DNA of 64,000 nucleotides, from contig NZ_QRLV01000005.1 of the NCBI RefSeq assembly GCF_003472385.1, positions 87,563 through 151,562 of the forward strand, read 5' to 3'. A program made the position numbers and the translations under genes. The stretch is from Sutterella sp. AM11-39. Lineage in GTDB: Bacteria; Pseudomonadota; Gammaproteobacteria; Burkholderiales; Burkholderiaceae_F. Each line of letters starts with the position of its first letter. Positions within the stretch are counted from its first letter, which is position 1. Positions 25,440-34,372 of the stretch are shown here, one piece after another. A model generated the notes under the pieces. It saw nothing but the letters and a program-made list of their open reading frames with translations, was not told the origin of the DNA and searched no databases.

Positions 25440-26392
25440 TGCAGCACGTCCCCGACGGTAAGTCCGGTGCTCTGTACAAAGGCGGCAGCCGGCATGGCGG
25501 GTTTGCCCGCACGCTGAAGTTCAAGACAGTCAATGGCGCCGCTGCCGCAGGCCACGATCAGTCGGTGTCCGGTCTGCAGTACTTCACCGGGTTTGCCGCA
25601 GGCGTCAATCGTCGCGGCATTGCGGATTTTGACGGTCTCGCCCTTGAGGACAGCCGTTGCGAACGGAAACGGATTGAAGGCACGAATGCGGCGGGCTACG
25701 ACCTCGGCCGGAAGAGACCAGTCAATCGGTGCTTCGGATTTAAGGATTTTTTCGGCGTATGTGACGCCTTCTTCGGGCTGCGCTTCCCAGGTGAGCGAAT
25801 CGGCCTGTTCGAGCGCCTTCACGATCAGCTCGGCGCCCATTTCGGTGAGACGCTCAAAAAGCGTAACCGACGTGTCGGTGTCGGTGATTGCCGTTTCGGA
25901 TTTCAGGATCATGGGGCCGGTATCAAGGCCTGCTTCCATTTTCATGAGCGTAATGCCGGTGACCGCGTCGCCCGTTTCGATGGCACGCTGCACGGGAGCC
26001 GCTCCACGCCAGCGCGGCAGGATCGAACCGTGAATGTTTATGCTCTTGATGTCACCGTCGCGGCCGATGCCTCGGGCGGCGTCAAGCGCGCGCTGCGGCA
26101 AAATCAAGCCGTAGGCGGCAACGATCAGCACATCGGCACCGGAATTTTCAAGTGCGACGAGCGCTTCTTCGGCCTCTTCCGGAGCTCGCTTTACGGAAAG
26201 CGAAATCGGCGTCAGGACGGGAATGTTGTGCGCCAGAGCCACTTCTTTGACGGCAGAGGGCTTGAGCTTCATGCCGCGGCCGCTCGGACGATCGGGCTGA
26301 GTGAGAACAAGACAGACCTCGTGCCCGGCGTCAATCAGGGCGCTCAGGGCGGCAGCAGCAAAGGCAGGGGTGCCGGCAAAAGCAATACGCAT
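25436..26392 (-). CDS. fmt: Methionyl-tRNA formyltransferase
   Basis: 318 residues. It formylates initiator Met-tRNA using 10-formyl-THF. It has the family start MRIAFAGTPAFAAAAL, the folate-binding/catalytic SINIHGSILPRWRGAAPVQ with Asn-His, and the C-terminal OB-like domain. I chose ATG 26392 from the family N-terminus; the open frame extends 42 codons further upstream but looks non-coding. It is the first gene of the fmt-rsmB-DUF4390-ntrYX-trkAH operon. def, normally adjacent, is separated from it by a divergent hydrolase gene. Confidence 0.95.
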   Translation of the reverse strand: MRIAFAGTPAFAAAALSALIDAGHEVCLVLTQPDRPSGRGMKLKPSAVKEVALAHNIPVLTPISLSVKRAPEEAEEALVALENSGADVLIVAAYGLILPQRALDAARGIGRDGDIKSINIHGSILPRWRGAAPVQRAIETGDAVTGITLMKMEAGLDTGPMILKSETAITDTDTSVTLFERLTEMGAELIVKALEQADSLTWEAQPEEGVTYAEKILKSEAPIDWSLPAEVVARRIRAFNPFPFATAVLKGETVKIRNAATIDACGKPGEVLQTGHRLIVACGSGAIDCLELQRAGKPAMPAAAFVQSTGLTVGDVLQ

Positions 26393-26532
26393 AGAAACTC
26401 TTGAAGAAGCGGGAAAAATGGTGTGTTGCGCGGTATTGTAGCGGCTTGGTCGGAAAGGCTGAGTAGAATCGGTCAGGTCGTCTTGCAAGCGACGGCATGC
26501 TTTAGAGGTTAAAAACAAAACGGATTCACACC

Positions 26533-27435
26533 ATGGAAAAGATGCTTCTTACCCGGCGCGGTCGTTTCGGATGCCGTCTGTACGGCGATCCGGCCATGCC
26601 TCCGCTTGTGCTGTTGACGGGCTTAGGGATGAATGCCGCTTCCTGGCCGGAGCCTTTCCTCACGCGTCTGGTACGCAAGGGGCTCTATGTCATTGCGCCG
26701 GATAACCGAGACAGCGGATCGAGTATGCTCGGTACGGAGTCCGTGAGCAAGACGCGTATGTTCGCGAGCATCGCCAAGTACATTGCGGGCGGCTCCGTGC
26801 ATGCTGAATATCGTCTTGAAGATATGGCTGCCGATACCGAAAGCATCATGGATGAATTGGGAATTGAACGCGCGCACATTGCCGGCATTTCCATGGGCGG
26901 CATGATTGCGCAGGTGTTTGCCTGCCGTGCGCCGCACCGGACGGTGAGCCTCACGAGCATGTCGTCGGCAACCGGAAACGTCATCACCGGCGTGGGCAAC
27001 CCGGTGGCCATTCGCCAGGCGTTGCAGCCTGCGCCGAGCACCAAGGATCGACTGGCTTGGCGCAACTATCTGCGCAACGTGATGACGGCGATCGGCACGA
27101 AAAACGAGATCTACAGCGATGAGGCGCTCGACAAGATCATTGACGTGGAATTTGAGTACGAGGTGCCGCCGCAGGCCAAAATGCGTCAGCTGATGGCAAT
27201 TCTTGCCTCAGGCGATCGGCGCGAGCAGCTGCGTCAGCTTTCTGTTCCGACGTTGGTGATTCACGGTACGGCCGATCCGCTTTTGCCTCTTCGCGCTGGT
27301 AAAGAAACGGCCGAATGCATTGAGGGGGCCCGCTTTATGCCGATGGAAGGGATGGGGCACGACCTTGCCGCATCCCGTCAGCTGGAAATGGCAGACGCCG
27401 TGGCCGCGCATTGCTACGGCACGACGCTGCGGTAA
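26533..27435 (+). CDS. Alpha/beta-fold hydrolase
   Basis: 300 residues with the nucleophile elbow GISMGGM (Ser120), an acid candidate in HGTADPLLPL and a catalytic His in GMGHDLA. The LLTGLGMNAASW oxyanion region and the DNRDSGSS segment resemble the aclacinomycin methylesterase/DhmA-like branch of carboxylic-ester hydrolases. The substrate cannot be named. The gene is transcribed opposite to both neighbours, fmt and def, and interrupts their common adjacency, so it may be an insertion into an old cluster. It ends 6 bases before the def stop. Confidence 0.8.
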   Translation: MEKMLLTRRGRFGCRLYGDPAMPPLVLLTGLGMNAASWPEPFLTRLVRKGLYVIAPDNRDSGSSMLGTESVSKTRMFASIAKYIAGGSVHAEYRLEDMAADTESIMDELGIERAHIAGISMGGMIAQVFACRAPHRTVSLTSMSSATGNVITGVGNPVAIRQALQPAPSTKDRLAWRNYLRNVMTAIGTKNEIYSDEALDKIIDVEFEYEVPPQAKMRQLMAILASGDRREQLRQLSVPTLVIHGTADPLLPLRAGKETAECIEGARFMPMEGMGHDLAASRQLEMADAVAAHCYGTTLR

Positions 27436-27441
27436 GACGAA

Positions 27442-27978
27442 TCAGCGGTTTTCGCGCTTGGCCTTTTCTTCGCGGGCCTTTTCCTTGCGGCGCTTGGCCA
27501 GTTTGGCAGCGGCGCGGGACTTCTTGAGCTGGCTCAGATGGTCGATGAAGACGATGCCGTCGAGGTGATCGAGTTCGTGCTGTACGCATACGCTCATGAG
27601 CTCGTCGCACTGCATTTCGAAGAATTCGCCCTTGAGGTCCTGCGCCTTGACGGTGACAAACGAAGGACGCTTCACTTTCTCATAGAGGCCGGGCAGAGAC
27701 AGGCAGCCTTCTTCGCATTCCTTGATCTCTTCGGAGCGGGAGGTGATTTCAGGGTTGACCAAAACGTGCAGATCGTTTTTTTCTTCCGAGATGTCGATCA
27801 CGACCATGCGAATGAGTTTGCCCACCTGCGTGGCGGCAAGCCCCACGCCGGGAGCTTCGTACATGGTTTCAGCCATGTCGGCCGCCAGCTGTCTGAGCGC
27901 ATCGTCGAAAACAACGACGGGTTCGGCCTTGGCAGCCAGACGAGGATCGGGATACTGAACGATGGGCAGAAGTGCCAC
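27442..27978 (-). CDS. def: Peptide deformylase
   Basis: 178 residues. It removes the N-formyl group from nascent proteins. All three deformylase motifs are intact: GVGLAATQVG, EGCLSLPG (metal-binding Cys) and QHELDHLDGI (two metal-binding His and catalytic Glu). It starts at GTG 27978, with GGAGG 9 bases upstream. The C-terminus ends in a very basic helix (KKSRAAAKLAKRRKEKAREE), longer than in E. coli Def, that might help ribosome binding. Confidence 0.95.
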   Translation of the reverse strand: MALLPIVQYPDPRLAAKAEPVVVFDDALRQLAADMAETMYEAPGVGLAATQVGKLIRMVVIDISEEKNDLHVLVNPEITSRSEEIKECEEGCLSLPGLYEKVKRPSFVTVKAQDLKGEFFEMQCDELMSVCVQHELDHLDGIVFIDHLSQLKKSRAAAKLAKRRKEKAREEKAKRENR

Positions 27979-28104
27979 TGTGAAGACCTCCGGAAAAACT
28001 GTCTCGAAAAACGCGGCCGATAAAATTGGCCGGATAAGCGCGCTATTGTATGCGCCAAATGTGGAAAAGCGCTGAATTTACGCAAAATTTTCGGGAAAAA
28101 CAAG

Positions 28105-29004
28105 GTGTTTGACAAGGAGAAAAACGTTGTAGACCTTCGCTGGCTGATGCTGATGATAGCTGCCGGCGACATGGGACCTGAGCGACTGCGCCGACTGATG
28201 GAGGTCTACACAGACGTCAATCGCATCTTTGATGCCGGTCGCAGAGCCTGTGCGGACATCATTGGTGAGGTAGCCTCGCGCCGTCTTTTTGATGAGGCGC
28301 GCGAAGAGCAGGCTCGGAACATCCAAAGGTGGTTGCAGACCACGCCACAGGCCGATTTTGTTTGCTGGGCCGATCCGGACTTCCCAAGGGAGGTTCTTGC
28401 TTACGAAGGCGCTCCTTCTTTCTTTTTACTGAGAGGAAGAAGGGAGATTCTTGCCGGCAGACGCATTGCCTTGGCAGGGGCGATGCACGCGAACGATGAG
28501 GGGATGCGAAACGCAGCCTCTTTTGCTGAGGCTCTGATTAGGGCCGGACGGACGGTGGTGACGTTTTTGGAAAACGAAACCGATGCGCAGGTTGCCCGTT
28601 CGGCGCTGGCGATGGATGACGATTCGCCATCGGGGCTTCTCGTGCTGAGTGCTACGGGGCCCGATCGACTTTATCCGCCCGTCATGCGTGACCTGTATCA
28701 CCGGGCGGCCGATGGCGGCCTGATTCTGACGCCGCTGATGCCGAGTGTGGGCGTTTCGGAGGAAACGCTGGAGCAGCGGAGAGTTCTCTGTTCGTATCTG
28801 TGCCCGGAACTTTTGGTTGTGCAAGCCGAACTTCCGGGGCCGACCCATACTCTGGCACGTATATTTGGTGAAAACAACCGCGACGTTTATGCGATTCCGG
28901 GCAGCATCCATTCGCCGCTTTATAAAGGCAGTCATAAGTTGCTTCGGGAAGGTGCGAGACTGACTGAGTCGGTGGCTGACATTGAGGCTTGCGCGAAAGC
29001 GTGA
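28105..29004 (+). CDS. Diverged DprA/Smf-like DNA-processing protein
   Basis: About 299 residues. Position next to def and topB, an N-terminal SAM-like helical region and a Rossmann-like core ending in VYAIPGSIHSPLYKGSHKLLREGARL identify a DprA relative, the loader of RecA on incoming single-stranded DNA. Signature residues are lost or changed, though. The usual G-S-R nucleotide loop reads ALAGAMHAND, the SGLA.GID segment reads TFLENETDAQ, and the RNRII block reads EQRRVL. It could be decayed or repurposed. The start is uncertain: GTG 28105 has a weak site, and AAGGAG at 28114 points to a slightly later start. Confidence 0.72.
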   Translation: MFDKEKNVVDLRWLMLMIAAGDMGPERLRRLMEVYTDVNRIFDAGRRACADIIGEVASRRLFDEAREEQARNIQRWLQTTPQADFVCWADPDFPREVLAYEGAPSFFLLRGRREILAGRRIALAGAMHANDEGMRNAASFAEALIRAGRTVVTFLENETDAQVARSALAMDDDSPSGLLVLSATGPDRLYPPVMRDLYHRAADGGLILTPLMPSVGVSEETLEQRRVLCSYLCPELLVVQAELPGPTHTLARIFGENNRDVYAIPGSIHSPLYKGSHKLLREGARLTESVADIEACAKA

Positions 29005-29121
29005 AAAGGCGTTTGCGGGAACGATTGACAAAAATCCTGTCAATTCAAATGTCTGCGTTTCTGAAGGCGGTTTGAGGATAAGTTTTCGTTTCGTCCGGAA
29101 CAAAAAACGATTCGAGAACGG

Positions 29122-29151
29122 TTGCAAAGCAATGGATTTTGCGGCTATCCT
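29122..29151 (+). promoter_or_regulatory. Promoter candidate for topB
   Basis: TTGCAA (29122-29127) and TATCCT (29146-29151), with an 18-base spacer. Two copies of GACGCGT follow at 29161 and about 29186 in the leader and could pair or bind a protein. An upstream inverted repeat, ATTGACA/TGTCAAT (29024-29044), lies just after the dprA-like gene. Confidence 0.3.
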
Positions 29152-29213
29152 GAAAAAAGAGACGCGTGTTTCGATTTTTTTGCGACGCGTTTCGTGGAAT
29201 ATTTAAAGGTGAT

Positions 29214-31712
29214 ATGAAGACACTGATTATCGCGGAGAAGCCGTCAGTTGCCGTTGACATCGCGAAAGTTATCGGCGGATTGAAGAAAACCGGAGACTAT
29301 TACGAGGGCGAAGACTACATCGTAGGAAACGCCCTCGGTCATCTTTTGGAGCTTGCTTGTCCCGACGCTTACGAAGTCAAGCGCGGCAAGTGGACGTTTG
29401 CGCACCTTCCGGTTCTGCCGCCTTATTTTGATTTGAAGCCGATTGCCAAGGCCGGAGAAAAGCTCAAGAACCTCAAGAAGCTGATTCACCGCAAGGACGT
29501 TGGTCTCATTATCAACGCATGCGACGCGGGACGCGAAGGCGAATTGATTTTCCGCTATATCATGCAGGCGACGAAAAACGACAAGCCCATCAAGCGCTTG
29601 TGGCTACAGTCCATGACGCCGGCAGCCATCCGCGAGGCCTTTGCGCATTTGCGAACCGACGAAGAAATGCAGACGCTTGCTGACGCTGCCCGCAGCCGCT
29701 CCGAGGCCGATTGGCTGGTCGGCATCAATGGCACGCGCGCAATGACGGCATTCAACAGTTCCGACGGGGGGTTCTTTCTGACGACCGTTGGCCGTGTGCA
29801 GACGCCGACGCTTGCCATTGTCGTGCGCCGTGAAAACGAAATCCGAGCCTTCCGCCCACGCGACTATTGGGAAGTCAAGGCCCAGTTTGCCGTGTCAGGT
29901 GGCAACTATGAAGGTCGCTGGTTTGATCCAAAGTTCAAGAAGCACCCGAGCGACAATGCTTTGCGCGCCGAACGACTTTTCGACGAGCAGGTCGCCAAAG
30001 ACATTCTTGAACGTGTCAAAGGCAAGGTTGCCGCTGTTACCGAGACGTCCAAGCGCACGACGCAGCTCTCTCCGCAGCTTTTTGATCTGACGAGCCTACA
30101 GCGCGAAGCCAACAACAAGTTTGGCTATTCAGCCAAGACGACGTTGGCAATCGCACAGGCGCTCTATGAAAAGCACAAGCTACTGACCTATCCGCGTACC
30201 GATTCGCGAGCGCTGCCCGAGGACTACCTTGGAACGGTGCAGGAAACGCTGCGACTGCTTTCCGGCACGCAGGCGTATCAATCCTGTGCGGAAGAAATTC
30301 TGAAGAAAGGCTGGATTAAGCCCAATCGCCGAATCTTTGACAACGCCAAGATCAGCGATCACTTTGCCATCATCCCGACGCTGCAGCCTGTGAAGACGGG
30401 GCTCTCCGAAGCCGAACTCAAGATCTACGACTTAGTGGTGCGTCGCTTCATGGCCGTGTTCTATCCTGCCGCCCAGTTTGATGTGACGACGCGCATCTCC
30501 AAGGTGGGCGAAGATCACTTCAAGACCGAAGGCAAGGTGCTCGTTGAACCCGGCTGGATGACTGTCTACGGTCGCGAGGCTGCTCAGGATGCGGCGCTCG
30601 TGTCGTTGAACGGGGCTGATACGGCAGACGTCGTTGATGCCAAGCTCGAAAAGCAGCAGACACGTCCGCCTGTTCGTTATAACGAAGCCACTCTTCTGTC
30701 GGCGATGGAAGGTGCGGGCAAACTCGTCGAAGACGAAGAACTGCGTGAAGCCATGGCCGAAAAGGGGCTCGGTACGCCGGCTACGCGAGCGGCTATTATT
30801 GAAAACCTGATCGACCAAAAGTACATTCAGCGCGACGGGCGTGATTTGCGTGCCACTGCTAAGGCGCAGCAGCTGTTGTCGCTCATTGACGGCCTCAACA
30901 TCAAGGCGCTGTCGGATCCGGCTCTTACCGGCGAATGGGAGTACAAGCTCGCGCAGATTGCCAAGGGCAATCTGCCGCGCGAAGCGTTCATGCACGAAAT
31001 CCGTGACATGACCAACACAATCGTGGCATCGGCCAAGAACTACGAAGGCAATACAGTTCCCTTGGAGAATCCGCAGCACTTCAAGACACCCTGCCCGAAG
31101 TGCGGAGGCGAAGTGGTGGAAAACTATCGCCGCTACGCCTGCACGACTCCGGGGTGCGACTTCAGCCTCACAAAACATCCGGCGGGCCGCATGTTCGAAC
31201 CCGAGGAAGTCGAGGAGCTGATGGCCACGCGTCATGTCGGGCCGCTGTCGGGCTTCATCAGCAAAATGGGACGTCCTTTCGAGGCCGAGCTCAAACTCAC
31301 GGCCGACTGTAAGCTCGAATTTGACTTTGGTGACAAACCTGAGGAAGCCGAGCAACCGCTCGATCCGGCCGCGCTTGAAGAAATCGGAACGTGTCCGAAG
31401 TGCGGAGGTCGCGTTTTGATCGGCCCCAACGCTTATATTTGCGAACATGCGATGGGTGACAAGAAATGCGATTTCCGCATCAGCCGTACGATCCTGCAAC
31501 AGGAAATCGAACCGGAACAGGCTCGTCTGATTCTTACGCAGGGCAAGAGCGGCCTGATGACGGACTTTGTATCGGCTCGAACCAAGCGCAAGTTCAAGGC
31601 TTTTTTGATTTGGGATCCCAAGGGTAAGAAGTTGGGCTTTGAATTCCCGCCGCGTGAAGAGGGCGCCAAAAGCGAAACACGCAAAACAGCGACGCGCAAG
31701 AAGGCTTCCTAA
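29214..31712 (+). CDS. topB: DNA topoisomerase III
   Basis: 832 residues. It is a type IA topoisomerase that decatenates DNA. The Toprim domain has the catalytic Glu in IIAEKPSVA and the acidic CDAGREGELIF. The active tyrosine is in LLTYPRTDSRALPEDYL, and GRVQTPTLAIV is canonical. The C-terminus carries two four-cysteine zinc modules (CPKCGGEVV...CTTPGCDF; CPKCGGRVL...CEHAMGDKKCDF), then a basic tail ending KKAS. ATG 29214 has AAAGGTGAT before it. A terminator follows at 31739-31773. Confidence 0.93.
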   Translation: MKTLIIAEKPSVAVDIAKVIGGLKKTGDYYEGEDYIVGNALGHLLELACPDAYEVKRGKWTFAHLPVLPPYFDLKPIAKAGEKLKNLKKLIHRKDVGLIINACDAGREGELIFRYIMQATKNDKPIKRLWLQSMTPAAIREAFAHLRTDEEMQTLADAARSRSEADWLVGINGTRAMTAFNSSDGGFFLTTVGRVQTPTLAIVVRRENEIRAFRPRDYWEVKAQFAVSGGNYEGRWFDPKFKKHPSDNALRAERLFDEQVAKDILERVKGKVAAVTETSKRTTQLSPQLFDLTSLQREANNKFGYSAKTTLAIAQALYEKHKLLTYPRTDSRALPEDYLGTVQETLRLLSGTQAYQSCAEEILKKGWIKPNRRIFDNAKISDHFAIIPTLQPVKTGLSEAELKIYDLVVRRFMAVFYPAAQFDVTTRISKVGEDHFKTEGKVLVEPGWMTVYGREAAQDAALVSLNGADTADVVDAKLEKQQTRPPVRYNEATLLSAMEGAGKLVEDEELREAMAEKGLGTPATRAAIIENLIDQKYIQRDGRDLRATAKAQQLLSLIDGLNIKALSDPALTGEWEYKLAQIAKGNLPREAFMHEIRDMTNTIVASAKNYEGNTVPLENPQHFKTPCPKCGGEVVENYRRYACTTPGCDFSLTKHPAGRMFEPEEVEELMATRHVGPLSGFISKMGRPFEAELKLTADCKLEFDFGDKPEEAEQPLDPAALEEIGTCPKCGGRVLIGPNAYICEHAMGDKKCDFRISRTILQQEIEPEQARLILTQGKSGLMTDFVSARTKRKFKAFLIWDPKGKKLGFEFPPREEGAKSETRKTATRKKAS

Positions 31713-31738
31713 GGTATAGCGCAGTCCCAGCGGCAAAG

Positions 31739-31773
31739 AGGTGTTTTCCGGAAGACGGACAGCACCTTTTTTT
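31739..31773 (+). terminator. Rho-independent terminator of topB
   Basis: AGGTG (31739-31743) pairs with CACCT (31763-31767), with an inner TCCG/CGGA stem, followed by a run of T to 31773. Confidence 0.65.
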
Positions 31774-31791
31774 ATCAAATGTTTGCTAATT

Positions 31792-31839
31792 GTTCGCCAT
31801 CGAACGAAAGTTGTGATAGCATTCCGTTCGATATCGAAC
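31792..31839. promoter_or_regulatory. Paired palindromic operators upstream of marR
   Basis: GTTCGATATCGAAC (31826-31839) is a perfect 14-bp palindrome. GTTCGCCATCGAAC (31792-31805) is a second copy with two central changes. The centres are 34 bp apart, a little over three helical turns, and lie 18-65 bases before the marR start. This layout fits autoregulation by the MarR protein encoded next to it. Confidence 0.6.
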
Positions 31840-31856
31840 AAATAAAGGAATTCACA

Positions 31857-32333
31857 ATGAGATTACCTAACCAGACCATGGTGCCTTTTCTTGCTGGCTT
31901 GCTGCTGGCGGGAACAAGTGCGTTTGTTGCCGAGGAGATGCGTAAGCGCGGTATCGAGGATCTCATTCCTTCGCACGGCAATCTGCTGGTGCATCTTTTT
32001 GGGGGCGAAGCCTTGACGGTGACTGAGTTGGCACAGCGTACCGGACGCACCAAGTCGACGATTTCAGTGCTTGCAGGAAAATTGGAAAAAGCCGGCTATT
32101 TGCGCCGTGAACCTGATCCCGCTGATGCGCGTTTGTTGCGATTGCGGCTAACTGAAAAAGGCGAGGCACTCGAAGACGCCTTTGCCGAAATCACAGCTGA
32201 AATGCACCGCAAGATCAGCGAAGGACTTGGCGAGCAGGAACTTGCTGTATTGGAAGCGCTTCTTGCCAAGAGCGCTCAGATCTTCAATCCGCAACCCGAC
32301 AGCGTTTACCGCGGTCCGGTTGCCAATGCTTAA
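31857..32333 (+). CDS. MarR family transcriptional regulator
   Basis: 158 residues with a winged helix-turn-helix: LTVTELAQRTGRTKSTISVLAGKLEKAGYL as recognition region, then the wing REPDPADARLLRLRLTEKG, the MarR hallmark. ATG 31857 follows AAAGGAA. Two palindromes in the promoter (31792-31839) are likely operators. It forms a two-gene operon with a cupin protein 20 bases downstream, so it probably represses that gene and itself until a small ligand binds. The ligand is unknown. Confidence 0.85.
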   Translation: MRLPNQTMVPFLAGLLLAGTSAFVAEEMRKRGIEDLIPSHGNLLVHLFGGEALTVTELAQRTGRTKSTISVLAGKLEKAGYLRREPDPADARLLRLRLTEKGEALEDAFAEITAEMHRKISEGLGEQELAVLEALLAKSAQIFNPQPDSVYRGPVANA

Positions 32334-32353
32334 GTGTGAAAAAGGAGAGAGTG

Positions 32354-32734
32354 ATGACGGAAAACTTTAAATTGGTTTCTGTAGCCCAGGCGCCTCGTAC
32401 TGAACTGCATGATCAGTTGGGATTGACCGGTTGCGAAGTGTCGATTAACAGCCTGCCGGCGGGCGCGGCCGTCCCGTTTGTACATGCTCACAAGCAAAAC
32501 GAAGAGCTCTACGGCGTGTTGTCCGGCAGCGGTGAAATCTGGATTGACGGCGAAGTGCACGCCATCAAAGCCGGTGACTGGTTCCGTGTGAGTCCCGCTG
32601 GCAAGCGTGCGATTCGTGCGGCTGAAAACGAAGGCATTACGTTTATCTGCATGCAAACCAAGGCAGGCAGTCTTGAGAACTACACGATGACCGACGGTGT
32701 GATGTGTGAAGAAAAGGCGCCTTGGCTGAAGTAA
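32354..32734 (+). CDS. Small cupin-domain protein
   Basis: A 126-residue single-domain cupin. The metal-binding motif 1 region reads PFVHAHKQNEELYGVLSGSGEIWIDGE (His-x-His, then Glu) and motif 2 is GDWFRVSPAGKRAIRA, where the usual His appears replaced. It may bind a small molecule without full enzymatic competence. AAAGGAG lies 6 bases before ATG 32354. It is downstream of the marR gene and ends before a bidirectional terminator. The substrate is unknown. Confidence 0.8.
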   Translation: MTENFKLVSVAQAPRTELHDQLGLTGCEVSINSLPAGAAVPFVHAHKQNEELYGVLSGSGEIWIDGEVHAIKAGDWFRVSPAGKRAIRAAENEGITFICMQTKAGSLENYTMTDGVMCEEKAPWLK

Positions 32735-32756
32735 TCGAAATAGCTTTCGCCACTAA

Positions 32757-32797
32757 AAAAGCGGGATCTCCGGTTGCGCGGACATCCCGCTTTTCTT
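32757..32797. terminator. Bidirectional terminator between cupin and paeA genes
   Basis: AAAAGCGGGAT (32757-32767) and ATCCCGCTTTT (32784-32794) are exact reverse complements with T runs on both strands, ending the convergent cupin and paeA transcripts. Confidence 0.8.
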
Positions 32798-34106
32798 AGC
32801 TTGCCGAGCGAGCATCTGTGTCGGCAATGCGCTGAACTAGTACTTGGTCGATCTTGTTGGCGTCAACGTCAATCACTTCGAAACGATAGCCGCCCCAGTC
32901 GAAGCGGTCCGTACGCTTCGGGATTTTTCGCAACATGTACATCATGAAGCCTGCGACGGTTTCATAGTTTTGCGAATCGGGCAATTCATCCAGATCAAGC
33001 GTGTAGACCAGGTCTACCGTGGGCGTGGCGCCGTCGACAAGCCAGCTGTGATCATCACGTTCGATGATCTGGCTTTCTTCGGGGGTGAGCACCAGATCGC
33101 CCATCACTGTACTCATTACGTCCTTCAAGGTCACGATGCCCACGACCAGCGCGTACTCATTGAGTACCACGGCAAAGTCTCCGCGCGAACGCTGGAACAT
33201 TTCCAAAATTTCCGACAGCGTGAGCGTGTCAGGGACAAACTGCACCTGCTGAACAAGTCCCTGCTCGGTGATGGAAATCGGTTTTCCTTCAAGCAGGCGC
33301 CTCAACACGTTTTTGCTGTCGATAAAGCCGATGACGTGATCAATGTCGCCGTCACAGACCAGAAAGTAGTTGTGCGGGTTTTGGCTGATCTGTTTGCGAA
33401 TTTCCGCTTCGCTTTCATCAAGGGTGAAGTAGACGATGGATTCGCGCGCCGTCATGGCTGTAGTAACGGGCCGGTTTTCCATATTGAACACGTTTTCGAT
33501 CACCGCCTGTTCATTGGCGTCAATGATGCCCTGATCGCTGCCGGCGCTCACCGTCGCGAGAATGTCGTCAGAGGTGAGCTTATCCTTTGGTGCCAACGGA
33601 ATATTGAGAAAACGCAACACTGCGTTTGCCAGATTGTCAAAAATCCAGACAAAGGGGCTGATGATGGTGCCGAAGATGTGCATGGGCATGGACACCAAAA
33701 TGGCGTTGCGCTCGGGGTTGTTCATGGCCAGGCGCTTGGGCAGGAGGTCCGACAACAGCACCACGGCGCAGGTGATCAGCAGAAAAGAGCAGACAAAACC
33801 CAGCTGGGCCGCAGTTTCCGGAGACAGGATGTAGCGAAATGCTGCCGAAAAATAGGGGGAAAAAGCCGATTCGCCGACGATACCGCCCATGATGGCGGCC
33901 ATGTTGTTACCGATCTGGATGACTGAGAAGTAGCGTCCCGGGTTTTCTTTTGTCTTCAGCGTTCGCGCGGCTCCTCGAACGCCCTCTTCAGCCATGGCTC
34001 GGAGTCGGAGCTTGCGTGCGGCCGCAAGACTGATTTCCGAAAAGGAAAAGAACCCACCGATGCAGACGAGAAGAAAAAGGCAAAAAATTTGAACGCCGAG
34101 CGACAT
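32796..34106 (-). CDS. paeA: CNNM/CBS-domain membrane protein, PaeA (YtfL)-like
   Basis: 436 residues: a CNNM membrane domain with about four segments (1-190), a CBS pair (about 200-335, ending DFAVVLNEYALVVGIVTLKDV) and a C-terminal CorC_HlyC domain. It resembles E. coli YtfL/PaeA along its whole length (FSFSEISLAAARKL, ENPGRYFSVIQIG, FLVCDGDIDHVIGFIDSKN, NYETVAGFMMYMLRKIPKRTD). PaeA is linked to cadaverine/putrescine export and stress survival; related proteins are called hemolysin C-like or Mg2+/Co2+ efflux proteins. The symbol rests on overall similarity. Confidence 0.83.
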   Translation of the reverse strand: MSLGVQIFCLFLLVCIGGFFSFSEISLAAARKLRLRAMAEEGVRGAARTLKTKENPGRYFSVIQIGNNMAAIMGGIVGESAFSPYFSAAFRYILSPETAAQLGFVCSFLLITCAVVLLSDLLPKRLAMNNPERNAILVSMPMHIFGTIISPFVWIFDNLANAVLRFLNIPLAPKDKLTSDDILATVSAGSDQGIIDANEQAVIENVFNMENRPVTTAMTARESIVYFTLDESEAEIRKQISQNPHNYFLVCDGDIDHVIGFIDSKNVLRRLLEGKPISITEQGLVQQVQFVPDTLTLSEILEMFQRSRGDFAVVLNEYALVVGIVTLKDVMSTVMGDLVLTPEESQIIERDDHSWLVDGATPTVDLVYTLDLDELPDSQNYETVAGFMMYMLRKIPKRTDRFDWGGYRFEVIDVDANKIDQVLVQRIADTDARSAS

Positions 34107-34372
34107 AAAAATCCAAAATAATCAACACACTCGGCGCATTTTATCAGAGCTCGCGGAGCGCTATTCGCACTGTGGCCTAACCTGGAGAAAGTGCTCAGAC
34201 GGCTTGATTTGAACCAAGAATTGGGGAATCAGTACGCGGTCCATTTGGAGAACGAAAGCGGCGGAGGATAAACTTTTTAAAGTTGGGTGCGTGTCGCACC
34301 TGGCGTTCAACAGACCGTTTTAATGAAAAAGCGAGCGCACCGCACAACGGACGCCGCAAAGGGAATAACAAA

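Noticed and set aside
34286..34300. Perfect small hairpin GGTGCG-TGT-CGCACC in the aapJ leader as a terminator
   Set aside because: No T run follows; recorded only as a leader hairpin.
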